A DNA stretch of 64,000 nucleotides from Adineta steineri (GCA_905250115.1 CAJNOI010000028.1:310001-374000), one strand, 5' to 3'. Numbered from the stretch's first letter, positions 36,655 through 50,210 are shown. The notes: generated by a model not told the origin, from the sequence alone. Numbers and translations: made by a program.

Positions 36655-39387
36655 TATTGGATTTGTTTTCAATACTGTCTGTTATTAATATATATATAAG
36701 TAAAGAGTTAATATAGTAGAAATTCTATAGACATAATAACAACGTATAATTTTGTTTTGTATTGATATCTTCGTGGATAATATATAAAATAACAAGTCAT
36801 TGAACATGAATCTTCTGTAAAGACAGACAAAATATAAAGTCAATATTCAATTGTCGTCTCTATTTGATATTATTCTTTCTAGGTCATCAATTGTAATTAG
36901 GTCAAAATTAATGAATTGACTTTTATCTTTGATTAAATATATTTAATACTTGCATCTTGTTCTTAGAAGAAATTTTGTTAGAAATGACGCGACGATAATA
37001 ATAGCGGCATGTTTAACAAAATAGTAGAACAAGTAAAAAGAACATGTTCATCACAAAAATCATCAATACTGTATAGATTAATCCTACATAGAGAGAAAAG
37101 AAGAAAATAAATAGACCTTTACTTGTCGTCGTCGTTGTTCTTTCTTTGTCTCATTTATATATGAATTTCGATTATTGATATTCTTATTCTTACTGTTGAC
37201 GCGTGAGTAAATAAGAAAGTGAAGTGTACAATAAATGACATCGAGAACTATTTCCGTCGAGAAACGAAACGAAGAGTGTGACAAACAAAAGAATATTCTT
37301 TCATGTTCAGTTGTACAGATGAATCTTTTTACAATGATTTTACTAAACATTTAATTTTGAAAATAAATCTAAATAATACAATTATATTTGTTCTTTAGTT
37401 TTTTTTCCATTAACTTATTCAATCATTTTGTCTAGACATATCATTCAAGGCAAAAAAGAAGAGAAAATCTGATAATCACAATTGTTAAAGAATAGACATG
37501 TGCAGGTAAAATTAGTACGTATAATACAATCATTAGATACGTGTTTTTTTCGTTCTATTCAATCAATAGTTTACTGCTTAAATAATGAAATCAATGATGA
37601 AATCTTTTTATTTCTTAGAAGCACACGAATCAAATGATTACATATTGTAATTATAGATTTATCATAAACAAAAAAAATTTCTCATAATGAATCTTATGAA
37701 ATAGTTCGAGTTAGTAGTATTTTATGAGAAGACATTCAATTTGGAAGAGCCAAGAATAGCAAAATCGTTAGTAACAGTTGTCTGTAATAAAAACCCATTA
37801 CCTACTGATAATGTTAAACATACAAAAACAAAATAAAAGATCTACCAATTAATCTATTTTAGTATTATTCAATGCAATTCTGTGTATCTCATCGTTTGAA
37901 ATGTTGTTTTTGTTCTGTTGTTGGTATAAAAATATATAAACTTTTACAGAACAAAAATATTAAAATGCGCACATATTGTCATCACTTAATATGTGATATT
38001 TCATAGACTACAAAAAAAAGATCATTGAATATGCTGACTTTCAAATGTTTTATTCTATTTTTAGTAAGCATTTTTAGACAAATGAATATTTAATATCTTG
38101 ACAAGTAGAAAACAATTCTGTTTTCCAGACTTCAGTTGACTTTGAAGTTACATGGTAAAAAATAAATTTACTTAGGGTCATGTTCGGCTACAGACTGCAG
38201 AACGTAAAATAGCGATCATTAAATAATTGTTATTAACTCATAAATACGCTATGAAAATTTTAACTTTTCTTGATGAATAATCGTAGAGAAAGAAAAAAGA
38301 AAAGAAAAAAGAAATGGTAATATATATAAAAAGAAAGACATTGTATTAAAAAAAATCAAATCAGACTGTTTTAATAGGTAGTATTTTACGTCATTGTAAG
38401 TAAATGTTTAAATATGATATTAGTATATTTATAACTAATGTACAGATTCATGAGAATCAAAAGGTTTCTTTTTGATTGAGAGCAAGTGAAGTTTTCATAT
38501 TTTCGTCAATAAATATGTAAATGTGCATGTATAAAAACAAATTATAATAAAGATCAAAGTAGTTGATGTCATCTATTATGGTTGAAATATAAATCAATTG
38601 ATCGAGTGTCTAACTTCTAAATCACATAGATCAAAAAATGACGTTTTTATGAATGTCAATAAAAGTGCTTTGACAATTACAAATTGCTTCTCTCGTAGAT
38701 TTCAGTGCTTAATACACTCATTAATATAGTAACTAATATTATATAGTTAATCATTATACTTTTGTTTATATATACAATGAAATGATAAAATTATAAATTC
38801 ACACTTTTTAATATAAAAAACTTTATGAATTCATTTTTCTACTAAACTTCAATGCCATTTCTCTCACCTATATTTTAAATATAGAATACGATTTGATCTT
38901 TACATTGTTAACATAACCTTGACAACAATAAATACATGTGTTATAAGTAGTATATACGTTTTTTCTTTAGACAAGAATATATAAATGTAAGAAGGATATA
39001 ATGATTATTAATGTAAAATAGTTGAGTGTGTGACACTCAATCAGTCTGCATTACGATCAAAATTTCTTTTTCTTTTTTTTTCTTCGTCGTCTCTAAAAGA
39101 AAAAAACATCAGTATATACACACAATGATTAAAATCGTCAAATCTTATTATTATTATTTCATTTCGATTATAAGAGATTTATTTTTTCTACTATTTTTTT
39201 TCAATAAAAGAAAAAATAAAGATTCTAATCCTTTTCGCAGATCGTAAGAGAAAATTCGAGAATATTATCGTTCAACTAACATTATAACAATGTTGTTTTT
39301 TCTATATATATTTAATTAATAGAGAAACCATAATATATTAATTCTTTTTTAGATATATATATATTTTTTTAATTTATTATTCACAAA
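36655..39387. promoter_or_regulatory. Divergent intergenic region before CUB and ankyrin genes
   Basis: About 2.7 kb lies between two divergent start codons. No coding segment, RNA gene or repeat could be supported beyond TA-rich microsatellites. Both promoters must lie here. A pyrimidine-rich TTCTTTTTTAG just before 39354 could be the acceptor of a leader intron for the ankyrin gene. Confidence 0.4.
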
Positions 39388-40693
39388 ATGTCATTTAAAC
39401 AAGAACGTTTTCTTATTGAAGCTGTTGAACAATGTGATTTATTTAAAATCATATCTCATATTAAATATGGTCATAATATTCATATACAAAATAATCTTGG
39501 ACAAAATTTATTAGTACATACCCTTAAACAACAAAATCATCAAAATCGTATATTTTCAAGAAAACGTTTTCAAGTTTTTCAATTTTTAATTACAAATTGT
39601 AAACTTGATCCACATGTATTTGATTATTGTGGTAAAAATGTTTTTAATTGGGCAGCAAATCTTAATTGTACACAAGAAGCACTTTATTTACTTCATTCAT
39701 ATCCAGGTGATATTGATATACTTATACGAGATCAATCTGGTTTGTGTTCATTACATTATGCTATTGAATATGGAAATGAAATTCTTGTACATGCTATTGT
39801 TAATTATCTTGTACATTATCGTATAAGATTTGATATAAAAGATAATTATAATAATACACCCGAAGAATTAGCTAGAAAATTAGGTTATGATTATTTAGCT
39901 GAATATTTAGCTGAAACATGTCGAGCAACAATATTTATGTCAAAAGAAATACCATTTCAACAACAACGACCAACAACTAATAAAAGTAAAGGAACAGTAG
40001 CTACAAAAAATAGTATGGCATCATCATCATCATCATCAATGACGGATTCATCAGAAATTTTCAATTTATTAGAAACAAAAATTGAAGCAGCAAGATATTC
40101 GAACGATTGGAAAACAGTTGCATCATTAAGATTAAATAAAAAACCTTCAAATGAAAAAAAATCTAATCAAATAGGTAAATTAATTTTCAAAATAAAAAAG
40201 AAATGCTCTTATTTTATCAATATTCTATTTAATTTTAGTAATACCAACTATTCAACTTAATCGATTACCAGCATCATCTATTCTTCCTAAAATTTCTTCA
40301 ATTAATAATAATAATAATACATTATCATCAAATAATATTTCAGTTCATTTATTACATTTAATAGAACCACAAATATGTTCATCATATCGTCAACCATTTA
40401 TACCTTATTATCAACCAACAATTAGTTCAACTATTGTTCATCTACCATCATCAATATCACATCGTAAACAATCAGCAGCATCATCAGCTCGTATGCCATC
40501 TGTAATGAAGAATCGTAAACGTGATTCAAATGCTAGTCAATTTAATGGTTCAGTAACACAGGATGGACAGGGTCGTCAAATTTTATCATCTGTTTCTAAA
40601 CATCGTAAATCATCTATTACTCAAAATCAAGCAGTTGATAATGCTGGTTTAACAAAAATACGTTCAAAACATATGGTTACAGTTCAGAATTAA
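39388..40693 (+). CDS. Ankyrin-repeat protein
   Basis: Two exons, 39388-40174 and 40239-40693, join in phase to give 413 aa. The first roughly 180 residues hold about four to five ankyrin repeats. Recognisable units are NNLGQNLLVHTLKQQ, DYCGKNVFNWAANLN, DQSGLCSLHYAIEYGNEILV and DNYNNTPEELARKLGYDYLA. A Ser run (codons TCA repeated at about 40019-40038) and a short helix, SSEIFNLLETKIEAARYSND, follow. The C-terminal half, mainly in exon 2, is Ser/Asn/Lys-rich and probably disordered. There is no death, SOCS or catalytic domain. The repeat block with a long insertion inside an early repeat and a disordered tail loosely recalls ANKRD34-type proteins, but I cannot assign an orthologue. Function is unknown; ankyrin blocks normally bind other proteins. 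Confidence 0.8.
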
Positions 40694-43600
40694 TTAAAGT
40701 TATTGTTTTTTTTATTTGTGCTCATACTTAAGTTAATTTGTTTTTCAATAAAAAGAAAAAAACACTTAAACTTTTAGACTATCTCTGCGACTTCTCTTCT
40801 ATTTATTTAATAATACTTTTTTGTATTCTTTTAATTTTTTTTGATTAATGAATATATTTACAAAATCAAGAAAAGAAAATTTCTATTAATTAACTAATCA
40901 TACATTGTAAATCTAATAGACTTTAAATATATCATAATGAAATTATGAGTCAATCTATTTATAACAACAGAAAATTGTACAATTAATTCAAAGTTTTCTT
41001 AACTAAAAATAAATCTACGAAAATTATTTTTATTTTAAGACGAAACATGTTTTTCAAACCATTCAAAATTTTTCTTTTAAAATGTCACTGTTTATATTTT
41101 TATTTGGATGTCAAAGTACCGAGATGTGGTAAATGATGATTTTATTTTTTTGTTGTTGACCAATTCATATACTAAAAGAGTACAAATTCCTTTCACGAAA
41201 TTACTTAATGAAAATGTTTATTTGTCTTATTAAGAGTATTATTGTTTCAATTCATAAACTATGCAATTTTTCATTTACGTAGGATGAATAAAAATATTGT
41301 TGCATGAAAATAGTAAATTGTCGTATTTATAGATTAGTAACAATGACTCATGTGAAATTAAATTTATTGTTCACATGATTTCAAATGAACAGAGATATGC
41401 AAACATAAAAACAGCTATAATAAGATTATTTTTATTTGATTACAATGTGTTTCGACTAAGAAACTGCAAATTGGTTCTCCACTTGTGTAATTTATTAGAT
41501 AAAAACAACATCGCTTGATTTCAGTAGTACACGATGGAAAATAAAGATTTTGTCTTTCATATTTTGCAAAACAAATGAGAAAAAAATAATCTCTAATGAA
41601 ATTTTATTCTGAAGTCAACAAGGATGTGATAAACATACACCTATACCAACAAACCTTGAGTATTTCGATTGTCATTAATAAGTATAATTTCCTTGCTCCA
41701 AATTTCATGCTTTTCAGTTCGACACAATACTTTTTTCATTCACTATGGTTATAAAATACGGCAAATGTGCCACTGCTATCATCATTCCGTTTTATGAGTT
41801 TAACAAAGTGGATATTTCTTTTTTTTTCTCTCTCTATCATATGCCTAATTGACAATCAACATACTATATACTTGTTTGTAATCATAAATGTTTTGTTAAT
41901 TGAAATAATTATCCACGATAGGGCGGCAGCCTATTTTACAGACATTTAGTTCAAACAAAAAACATTTAACTGCCCATTATAGAAAATTTTACTATAACCT
42001 AATCTTGATTCGATATTATTAGTAAAATTCATATTGTTCAATGAATCTTCTTTCTCTGACATACCAAAAGGTAGAATTATAATAATTCTGCAAAAGAAAA
42101 AACATGACTATTTTGTATGCATTCAATATGTATATCAAATTGAAATTTTATCCGAATCTGTTATTTTCAATTAGACCACAATATTTAATTTGCATCCTAA
42201 ATTAAATAATAATGACAGACATGTGATGATTTTTAGATCGCGCAAAAAAATAAAGTCAGAAGGTTTAATCAATCCATACATCACCTGCTTCACCAATTCT
42301 AACTAACAATTCTGTCATTAATTATCATAATTAAGCCAAACAACATCATTACTAAGCACGAATTGTCATTTCTCTTTTTTTAGAAATAGATATTTTCAAT
42401 ATGAATATCTTATTTTTCTTATTTCAATTTAAGAAACCAAAAAATAGAAATCAAATTATACTTCTTGTTAATTTTCACATAATTAAAAAATGAATTGATT
42501 TCCTCACACATCATTTTATTAATATGAAAATCATGATTTAATTGCACATTTCTTTTCCATTAACAAAACTAAATATTAATTGACTTCTAATATTAATAAT
42601 AGACAAGAAAAAAAGACAAATTTTTTTTTCTCTTTAAATTATTTGACGTCTAATAAAAAAGAAAAAGAAAAAGTATTCATTCTATTATCATAATTTGATA
42701 TAAAAATGTTATGTATCATCTGATCGTTTCATTCTTTTTTTTTTGACAATAATTAAAAGAAAATAAGTATATACGAGGACGACAACATGTCAATTTGATA
42801 ATGATTGAGGCTAACATTATGAGAGGTCACACCGTATTGGTGATAATAGCAAAGCTTTGCTCTTTAATTCTGTTAGCAAATCGATAGACAAGAGAAAGTG
42901 TATATTCGATTATAGTAGAGAATTTAATCTTCGCTTTATTATTAACTAAGATATAAAATCACACATCATGTCAGGAAATTGTTGTTGACAGTAGTAGAGT
43001 AGCGAAATAGCTAATCATTGAAATGAACAAATAGAATTCACGCTTCTTTTTCATTTGATTAAAAAGAAATTTTCTTCTTCTCGAAATGAAAAAAAAGACA
43101 AATTTCCGGTAGAGCATTATTATTAAATGATCAATTTCAAATGAAATAGACTGTATATTGCATGTTATTCGATTTGTCATGTCATAGATAACACAATCAG
43201 GTGAGAAAAGCTTCAAATATATATATATATGTAATGATGACAATAATTGTTAATGACAAGATTCTTTTTTTGTTCTTTTATACTTTCATCATCATGTCAT
43301 TTTTATTTGACGATGAAAGAATTTTTAGCTAACTTGCTTCTTCTATGGCTCGTTAAAGCTAATTGACTTTTCACAGCAGGATTGAGGAGAAACAAAATTG
43401 TCGTTACAGAAACTGCTAATTAAAATCAAGTAGACTCAATCACATCAAAAAAAAGACGCCATACACTTAATCTTTCAATCTATGTCAGCAGATGTACCGG
43501 TGTTTAACAATAAGAGATACTTATCTCTCTTTTTCTTTTAATAAAAAATCTAATTTAGTGACTAATTTCATCAACATTAAATACAGACAATCAAATCGTG

Positions 43601-44404
43601 ATGATGCATTATCTTGCTATTTTACTTAAGTGACCCATCATGGGACTATTTGATGAAACAAAGGAAATAATATTGAATAAGATATTCAAATATATCGTAT
43701 TTTCTCTTGAGATCTATAATAACAAGCATGTCAAATACTTGTGCAACTATCTTACTAAATTTGCAAGAATGCTGCTGTACAATAAAAATAAAATCAATTA
43801 AGTGGGTGTAGTTTTAGTTCAAAGTAAAGTATAGTCACGCATAATTTATTTGTGTCGTGACTAAATAAATAACTTTGAAAATATTGATCATGTTGATTTT
43901 TATCGAAGTACTTACTATTTATATGTGAATCTGTTTATTTTTTTGTCTTGTATGTATATTCAGAAAAATTCCTCATCGAATTTCATATAGACATCGATTG
44001 AATTTGTTAAGAAAAATGTTGAAGAATGACGATGATCATTGGTTGTACTAGTCTATAATTACATCCGCTTTTACTATTCGTCATATCGTTAGTTTTTTGA
44101 CGAATAGAAAAAAGAGAAGAGAAAGAAAGAGCAATCAGAGAGAAAGGGTGACGTTGTTGATTAATGTTTTGCTTCTTCTCTTTCTGCTCATTTTACATTC
44201 TTTTTTTTTTCGTCGTTGTCGTAGTCGTCGTAGTCGTTGTTGCACTACCACCCTCCATTCATCACGGTCATTATTAGATTATTCATTAAATAAATTAAAA
44301 AAACAACGGAGTAGCATAGAGAAAGAGAGAGAGAGAAAAAAACGAGAGAAGACCCATCATTATTACTATTACTATTATCATACGAACACACAAATATAGA
44401 TAGA
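40694..44404. promoter_or_regulatory. Large gene-free region upstream of Rx
   Basis: About 3.7 kb shows no supported gene. Together with the space behind Rx it makes the homeobox gene sit in an unusually long gap for this compact region, as expected for a developmentally regulated gene with distant control elements. A GA-rich stretch and CGT repeats at about 44100-44350 lie in the likely 5' UTR. No specific binding sites were assigned. Confidence 0.4.
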
Positions 44405-45605
44405 ATGAAAAGTAGTACAAACAAGACATCAACAACAAATTCTATTCCAATGATTCCACCAAATAGTGATGATTTAAAAGCAATACATTCAATAGAAGCT
44501 ATATTAGGTATAAAGAATCTTGATCATCATCATCAACAACATTTATTTCCTTCTCATCTTTTACCATCATCAAAATTTTATCAACAAAAACTTGCAAGTA
44601 AAAAACGTAATGCAAATGAACTTTATCTTGATAGTAAGTCAATATATATAAGAAACAATGAAAGAGTTATTTTATTATTTTTAAATAGGTAAAGTTATGC
44701 GTCGTATAAGTGATGAAATAGATCCATTAAGTACTAATAAAAGTATAGGCAATTCGGAAGATGATATTGAAGATTTAGATGATGACGATAATGACAGTAA
44801 TGATCGTTCATTATCCAATCATCATCATAATTCAAAAAAGAAACATCGTCGAAATCGTACAACATTTACAACATTTCAATTACATGAACTTGAAAGAGCT
44901 TTTGAAAAATCTCGTACGATATCATTTTTTTACAACTTTTTTTTATCTATAAACAAATATTTCTATGACATAGATTATCCTGATGTTTACAATCGAGAAG
45001 AATTGGCAGGCAAAATTAGTTTACCAGAAGTACGAGTACAAGTTTGGTAAGATATATATGAATTATTTCAAACAGTAGACAAATGCATATATATATTTTG
45101 TAATTTAAGGTTTCAAAATCGTCGTGCTAAATGGCGTCGACAAGAAAAAGCTGAAGCAAGTACATTAAAAATAAATCCTGATTTTCCAATGTCAAGTTTT
45201 CCTCCAACATCTCGAGCACAAACAAATCCATCATCCTCATCACCTGTTTCATCATCGATGAATATGGATCCATGGCTTATTTCACCATTTACAAATTCAT
45301 CATCATTTTCTACAAATACAAATGGATCACATAATACAAATACTGTTCCATTTTATCCGACTAATTGTAATGTCTCATCACTTTATTCATCATCAGCATA
45401 TCCAACACCACCACCACTTCATCATTCATATGGTTCATTTTCTTCGGATACAAATGATATCATAAATGAAACAACAAATTTAAATCCTAATAATAATAAT
45501 AATTCAATTGCTCATTTACGTATTAAAGCCAAAGAATATATGAGTGCCATTATAGGAACAACAAATAATACGAAAAATCATCTGTTATGGCCTCAAGGTG
45601 TATAA
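44405..45605 (+). CDS. Rx: Retinal homeobox (Rx) transcription factor
   Basis: Four exons, 44405-44633, 44689-44913, 44974-45046 and 45110-45605, sum to 340 aa. Residues of about 28-37 contain HSIEAILGI, the octapeptide typical of Rx proteins. An acidic stretch precedes the homeodomain. That starts [20 protein letters not shown] and goes on through [20 protein letters not shown] to [20 protein letters not shown]; these are the Rx signature residues of the paired-like class. The homeobox is split twice: after the first base of the His codon in KSH, and within the Trp48 codon. The C-terminus ends with an OAR motif, [17 protein letters not shown]. The long linker is rich in Ser, Asn and Thr. Rx genes act in eye and anterior brain patterning in animals; that role here is by family. 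The start is the first ATG in frame with the octapeptide. Confidence 0.93.
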
Positions 45606-47284
45606 GAACATTGATTTTTCTTTCTTCTTTTTTTTTCGCAAGACTGTATGTGTAAGCAGAGAATTTCTTATTGTACTGCTAAGATTTGTTTTCCTTTTTT
45701 TCTATTCATATATATATATAAATATGATTAAATGAATTAGCTATGTCGTTCTATATATATATATATATATATTCATTCATTTGTATAGTTAAAAAAAGAG
45801 AAGGTAAGTCGACGTAGTAATATAATTGCTGACAGACGTCACCATCGTTTCTTTCTTTTTTTTCTAATTCATTGTGAATATAATGACGATCAATTTTGTG
45901 TATGTATATTGCAAGCAGTTAGATGCACGCGACGAGATTAATAGGAAGGCAAAAGACTGAGCGAGTAGTAAAAGAACGAAAACTCAAATATTATTACTTC
46001 AATTAACGACACGCTATGTCAATTGTCTATATTGAAGATTCACCTGTTTTTTTCTTTTCTACTATTCAAACATGATCAATTTTCTGCTCGAATGGACTGA
46101 TGAGATAAAAAAAAAATATGTGATGGGTCAATTGTGTGTTGATTACTTCATCATCATCACACCATACTAAGATGATAATTGATTTCGACTATACAATTGA
46201 TTTGTTATCAAGAGAAATATTTCTAAATGAATTTTCAATACACACCTTTTGTCACACAATGATGATAATAGACCTGAAGGCAATAGAAGAAAAAAAGAAA
46301 AGAATTCTCAAAAGATATTATCAAGAAGATATAGGGAAGAAAAAAAAGAAGAAGACTTTCATGATATTTAGAATAAAAAGAATAACAACATTCTTTGTTT
46401 CTATATAATCTGACAATGTCATGTTCGAGAGATTATTTTAAAGAATTAATTTTAACTATTCAATACTGTTCTTATATATATGTTATACCTTAATGATAGA
46501 TTTATATCGCTGATAATTATATAAATTATTTTCTTAATAAGATTTTCGTTATAGTCTGCTTTTAAATATATTAATAATAACCATATGAATACTTTTAATA
46601 AGAGATGAAATTTTATGCTGACAAGATCTTAATGTGTAGAAATGAGAAAAAAATAAATGTTATCTTTTAATAGAATATAACGAATGTAATTGGATAAGAA
46701 TATTTGATTTTGACCGAAACAGTTATATGTCTTGTTCTAATGTAAGTATAATTCGTATGAAGATCATATAAAATTTAAATATCGATCAATCAAAATAACA
46801 TTCTTCCAAACTATTTAATTAATTAAATATTAGAGTCTAATAAACATGAGATCTCAATCGTATGGATAAAATTCGTTCGATTTATATCTAAAGTTTTGTA
46901 TCAGATGAACTTTAGTTAAAATGAGAAGACAAATATATTTAATTATTATAAGATCAAAATCATTTTTGTTTGACATATATCTACAATATGTTAAATAATA
47001 ATGTGATAGTATTGTATTGCTAAGAATATCGTATCAAGAAATATTTTCAATTGAAAATAAATGTAAATGATTTTTAATATTTCTACTCTTGCGAACTTAA
47101 ATGTATTTTGTCTATAGTTATATGGCATGATTGCTAGTTGAAAAGTTTTTTATAATTTCAATGTACAATAGAAGAGAGAATTAAATTCATTCGATTTTTG
47201 GAAATAAGTTTTTTTTACATCTATTTTTAAACTTTTTTCTGTAGGTAAAACAATAAAGATATATTTTCTTCTTCTACTCTATTT
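45606..47284. other. Intergenic behind Rx, no gene seen
   Basis: The first few hundred bases probably hold the Rx 3' UTR, with TA microsatellites at about 45710-45770. The rest is AT-rich and gives no supported coding segment. Confidence 0.4.
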
Positions 47285-48037
47285 TTATTTTACAAAAACA
47301 ACAATAATAATAAAAAAAGACTGTATGGTTTTTTGTATGTCCTTGAATAAATTCTCCCATTCCTTGGGTATCCTGTAGGATGTTGTCCTGACTGGATTTA
47401 GCGCATACTGTTGCCGTTTGATGGAAGCAGCATACAGTGCATTAAGTAGCAATTTTTTTATCCCACAAACATGGGTTGTCCTTGAAGGGGTGGTGATGCT
47501 GCTGCTTGTCGACGTTGCTAGTGGTGACTTTTGGCGGGTGTTGGCGCTTCCCTGCTTTAATTCAACCCCGTTTCGCCAATTACTAAGCTCGTTTTTTCCT
47601 TTCTCCTCAACTTTCACTTTCTAATGCTCACTTAGTACTTGAACATCCTCATCTTGAATATGGTGAAGACAACGCTTTATTTCGGTTTCGTTCGATGAAC
47701 AGGCTTACTGCTTCACGCCTCCATCCTGGCTGAATTCAATCCTACGTATGCTCGAGATGGCGACTAGATCGGCAATGGTTTGGATTGTCGTTGTAGACCG
47801 ATTACTATAGAAATAATCATCACATGGCAACCAGACTCCTAAATTTTTGTCATTGCATACGTACAGTTTTAACTTCCCGTGGTCGGTTGATAACACCTTC
47901 GAAGTAGCTTCCCACAGCAAATCAAGAGAAGTTTCATTACTAGTCTGATTGAATTTAGCGCTTCGAGCGAGCATCGCATAATCTGCCGGGGTTGTCAAGG
48001 AGAAGGGAATAAATGTCTCTATAACGTCTGAAATCAT
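47285..48037 (-). CDS. Unrecognised protein, two possible exons
   Basis: Two open segments on the minus strand, 48037-47705 (from ATG, MISDVIETFIPFSL) and 47617-47285, can be joined in frame. A GTGAAG donor directly after FSQDGG and a GCATTAG acceptor give an intron of about 85-90 nt. The first part is soluble and Ser/Thr-rich with KLKLYVCNDKNLGVWLPCDD; the second is basic with SIKRQQYALNPVRTTSYRIP. Base composition is visibly less AT-rich than anything nearby, and codon choice is more even, which sets it apart from the adjacent genes. No domain or catalytic motif was recognised. It could be a recently acquired gene, a fragment of a mobile element, or one end of a larger broken gene. The hydrophobic final residues (FFIIIVVFVK) may be read into non-coding sequence. 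Confidence 0.35.
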
Positions 48038-48381
48038 AACTGTATTGCTGTTGTTGATAAATTCAGTAGCAGCTATTTGTCAGGATCATTAACTATGTCG
48101 ATCGTCGATTCTTCCGCTTCTTCCATGAATAGTGAATATATAGTCATCTTTATAGATGATTTTATTTGTTTTGTTTTTTCCTTTGTTCTCTCTCGTGTTT
48201 TCTTCTACCATTTCAGTTGTTGTTTTTTTCTAGTTACGAGTTGTTGCTCATGTTTTTCTTTTTTGAAAATAAACTGATGGTATATTGGATCCTAACACCA
48301 TTGTAAATAAATTTTAATATCAAGTTAAATATAACGTGTGACGTGGAATGTGGGATATATTAATGAAATGAAAGTGTTCAT
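48038..48381. other. Spacer upstream of the unrecognised minus-strand gene
   Basis: The part next to 48037 continues the higher-GC composition to about 48120, then becomes T-rich. A short in-frame ATG reading MEEAEESTIDIVNDPDK (minus, about 48077-48127) may be a remnant of an upstream exon, but no fitting donor was found. Confidence 0.3.
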
Positions 48382-48541
48382 TTAACCCTTTGAATACGGG
48401 CATTTTATTTTGAATAAAAGCTTTTTTCTATCATAAAAAATGCTGAAATAAGCTGTATTATTATATACAAGCACTTTCAGAAATGTATTTGAATATAGTA
48501 GTCAGCACGTATATATACGTGATCTGTAACGAAAGAGTTAA
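48382..48541. mobile_element. Possible piggyBac-type MITE
   Basis: The sequence TTAACCCTTTGAATACGGGC at the left and, read as reverse complement from the right, TTAACTCTTTCGTTACAGAT bound a 160-bp segment. TTAA is the piggyBac target duplication, and CCCTTTnnnTACnG is typical of its ends. The inverted repeat is imperfect, and an internal palindrome, CACGTATATATACGTG, lies near the right end. It has no coding capacity. Confidence 0.55.
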
Positions 48542-48708
48542 TATAATTCCTGAAAGTAAGCGTTTGTCAATTTGATTAAATACCGGATAAGAGCGACAAT
48601 AAATATTTATTCTCTTTTGTCTTATTGGTTAAAAAACAATTCAATCATATTTTATTGAAATGTTATTTACAAACAGTAAAAAGAAGAAAAGTATTTTCTT
48701 CTAGGATT

Positions 48709-50210
48709 ATGAATGATTTAGATTCAGTTTCAAATTTTCCTTCATTTAATCTCACCGAACATCAACATGAACATCCAATATATAGTTCAACACCACTTGT
48801 AGTAGTTGAGAAACCACCTTCATCATCAACTTCATCTAGTTTTTTTCTACCCTTAACAGAGAATACATGTAATAATGATCAATTAATAAAATTAAATGAA
48901 GTCTGTATAAATAAAAAAGTTATATTTCTTCATAATAAATTTCGTTCGTATTTTTAGGATCTTTGTTTACTTGGTCTATTTGATTTTGTTCCAAAAACAT
49001 TAAATATTGATCAAACATTATCGGCTTGTCGTCAACTAGTAAAAAATTATAATAAACTATCACATGATAAACATATTCTACATGAAAAATTAAAAAAATA
49101 TGAATCCGAACAAGTTAAATATGAAAAACGAGAAGATATAACAAAAAATAATGTTGATCATCTTGAATTAACAAAAGAACGTTTATCTGATAATATTCAG
49201 ACATATGTAACAAAAATAAGTAAATTAACACAAACAATTCAAACAAAAGATAAAGAAGTTTGTAAATAAATATTTGTTGAAGATTTAATAAATTTTTAAT
49301 AATCATTTTATTTTGTAGATTATTCGATTAAATCAAATATTTGCTCAACAAAGTGCATCAGCTAAACATCAATATCGAACATTAGAAAAACAATTAGATA
49401 AATTTAAAGAAAGAATTTTAAATCATGAAAAAAATCGGTAATTATTTATTTCTATAATGTTTATCCAATCTAGAAAAACCTTCGAAATTCTGTTATGAAG
49501 TTTAATAATAATTAAACAAACGAGAAGAAAAGCACTATAGATACATTGATGTTCAGTGACATTTTGTAATTCAGTTTTTTTGAAACTCTCTTCTGTTTAT
49601 AGACACACGATGTCAACAATTGATTATTCATGGCCATTATTTCTAAATGAATCAATTCCAACTGCATTATCCTCATCTTCTTCTTCATCTGAGTAAATAT
49701 CCATAAAAATCTATCGAAGTTTTCTTATGAGTTCTTCTTTAGAGTCTTATTAAAAAAAATTTGTTATGATTATGATCAAAAACATCGTTTATTAATGATC
49801 GAAAATGATCAATTACGTCAATGTGTTATTGATATTAATAATCGACTTAAACATTTATTACTTATACATCGACATCCAACAGATAATTTTAATGAAATTT
49901 TTAATGATGAACAATCATTTGAAACACGTTAGTATATATTATTGAATAAAATTAGTTATTTTTATTTTAAAACTATTTAGAATTAATGCATTTACCATGT
50001 CATGCTGTTACTGAAATAGTTCAACGTCATTTTTTAAAAATCTACGATCAAATTGATCGATATTTATTATATGAAAAAGTCTTAACACTTCCATCAGAAT
50101 ATAAAGTATGTTTAATTAAATTAAATTAATCATTAAATAATTTCGTTTTGATAATTTTTAAGGAAATTAAACAACAAACAAGTGTACATGATCATTTTCT
50201 TGAATCTTAA
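48709..50210 (+). CDS. SSX2IP: ADIP/SSX2IP centrosome and adherens-junction coiled-coil protein
   Basis: Seven exons, 48709-48900, 48958-49257, 49319-49437, 49603-49692, 49743-49927, 49981-50105 and 50163-50210, sum to 352 aa. After a Ser-rich head comes LCLLGLFDFVP, where vertebrate SSX2IP has the YGFPSLY segment. A long coiled coil follows, including DKEIIRLNQIFAQQSASAKH then KQLDKFKERIL (vertebrate EVQKLQNIIASRATQY, KLKERLHQL). A second coil, MIENDQLRQCVIDINNRLKH, matches MENAELKKVLQQMKKEM, and the final helix, CHAVTEIVQRHFLKIYDQID, matches CETVREQLTNSIRKQWRIL. In animals the protein anchors microtubules at centriolar satellites and links afadin to actinin. It is shorter than the vertebrate form (about 610 aa), mainly by loss of the Pro/Ser tail. 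A TTTCTTCTAG just before the ATG suggests a leader intron. Confidence 0.8.

Noticed and set aside
39026-39247. 73-codon frame upstream of the ankyrin gene
   Set aside because: It consists mainly of Phe/Tyr/Lys runs from T-rich and A-rich tracts and probably lies in the leader.
44097-44399. 100-codon frame just before Rx
   Set aside because: It is the translation of CGT/GA low-complexity sequence in the Rx 5' UTR, with no recognised domain.
47418-47624. Hydrophobic plus-strand frame opposite the unrecognised gene
   Set aside because: The minus-strand frames are longer and can be joined by a plausible intron; the plus frame looks like their shadow, though this is not certain.
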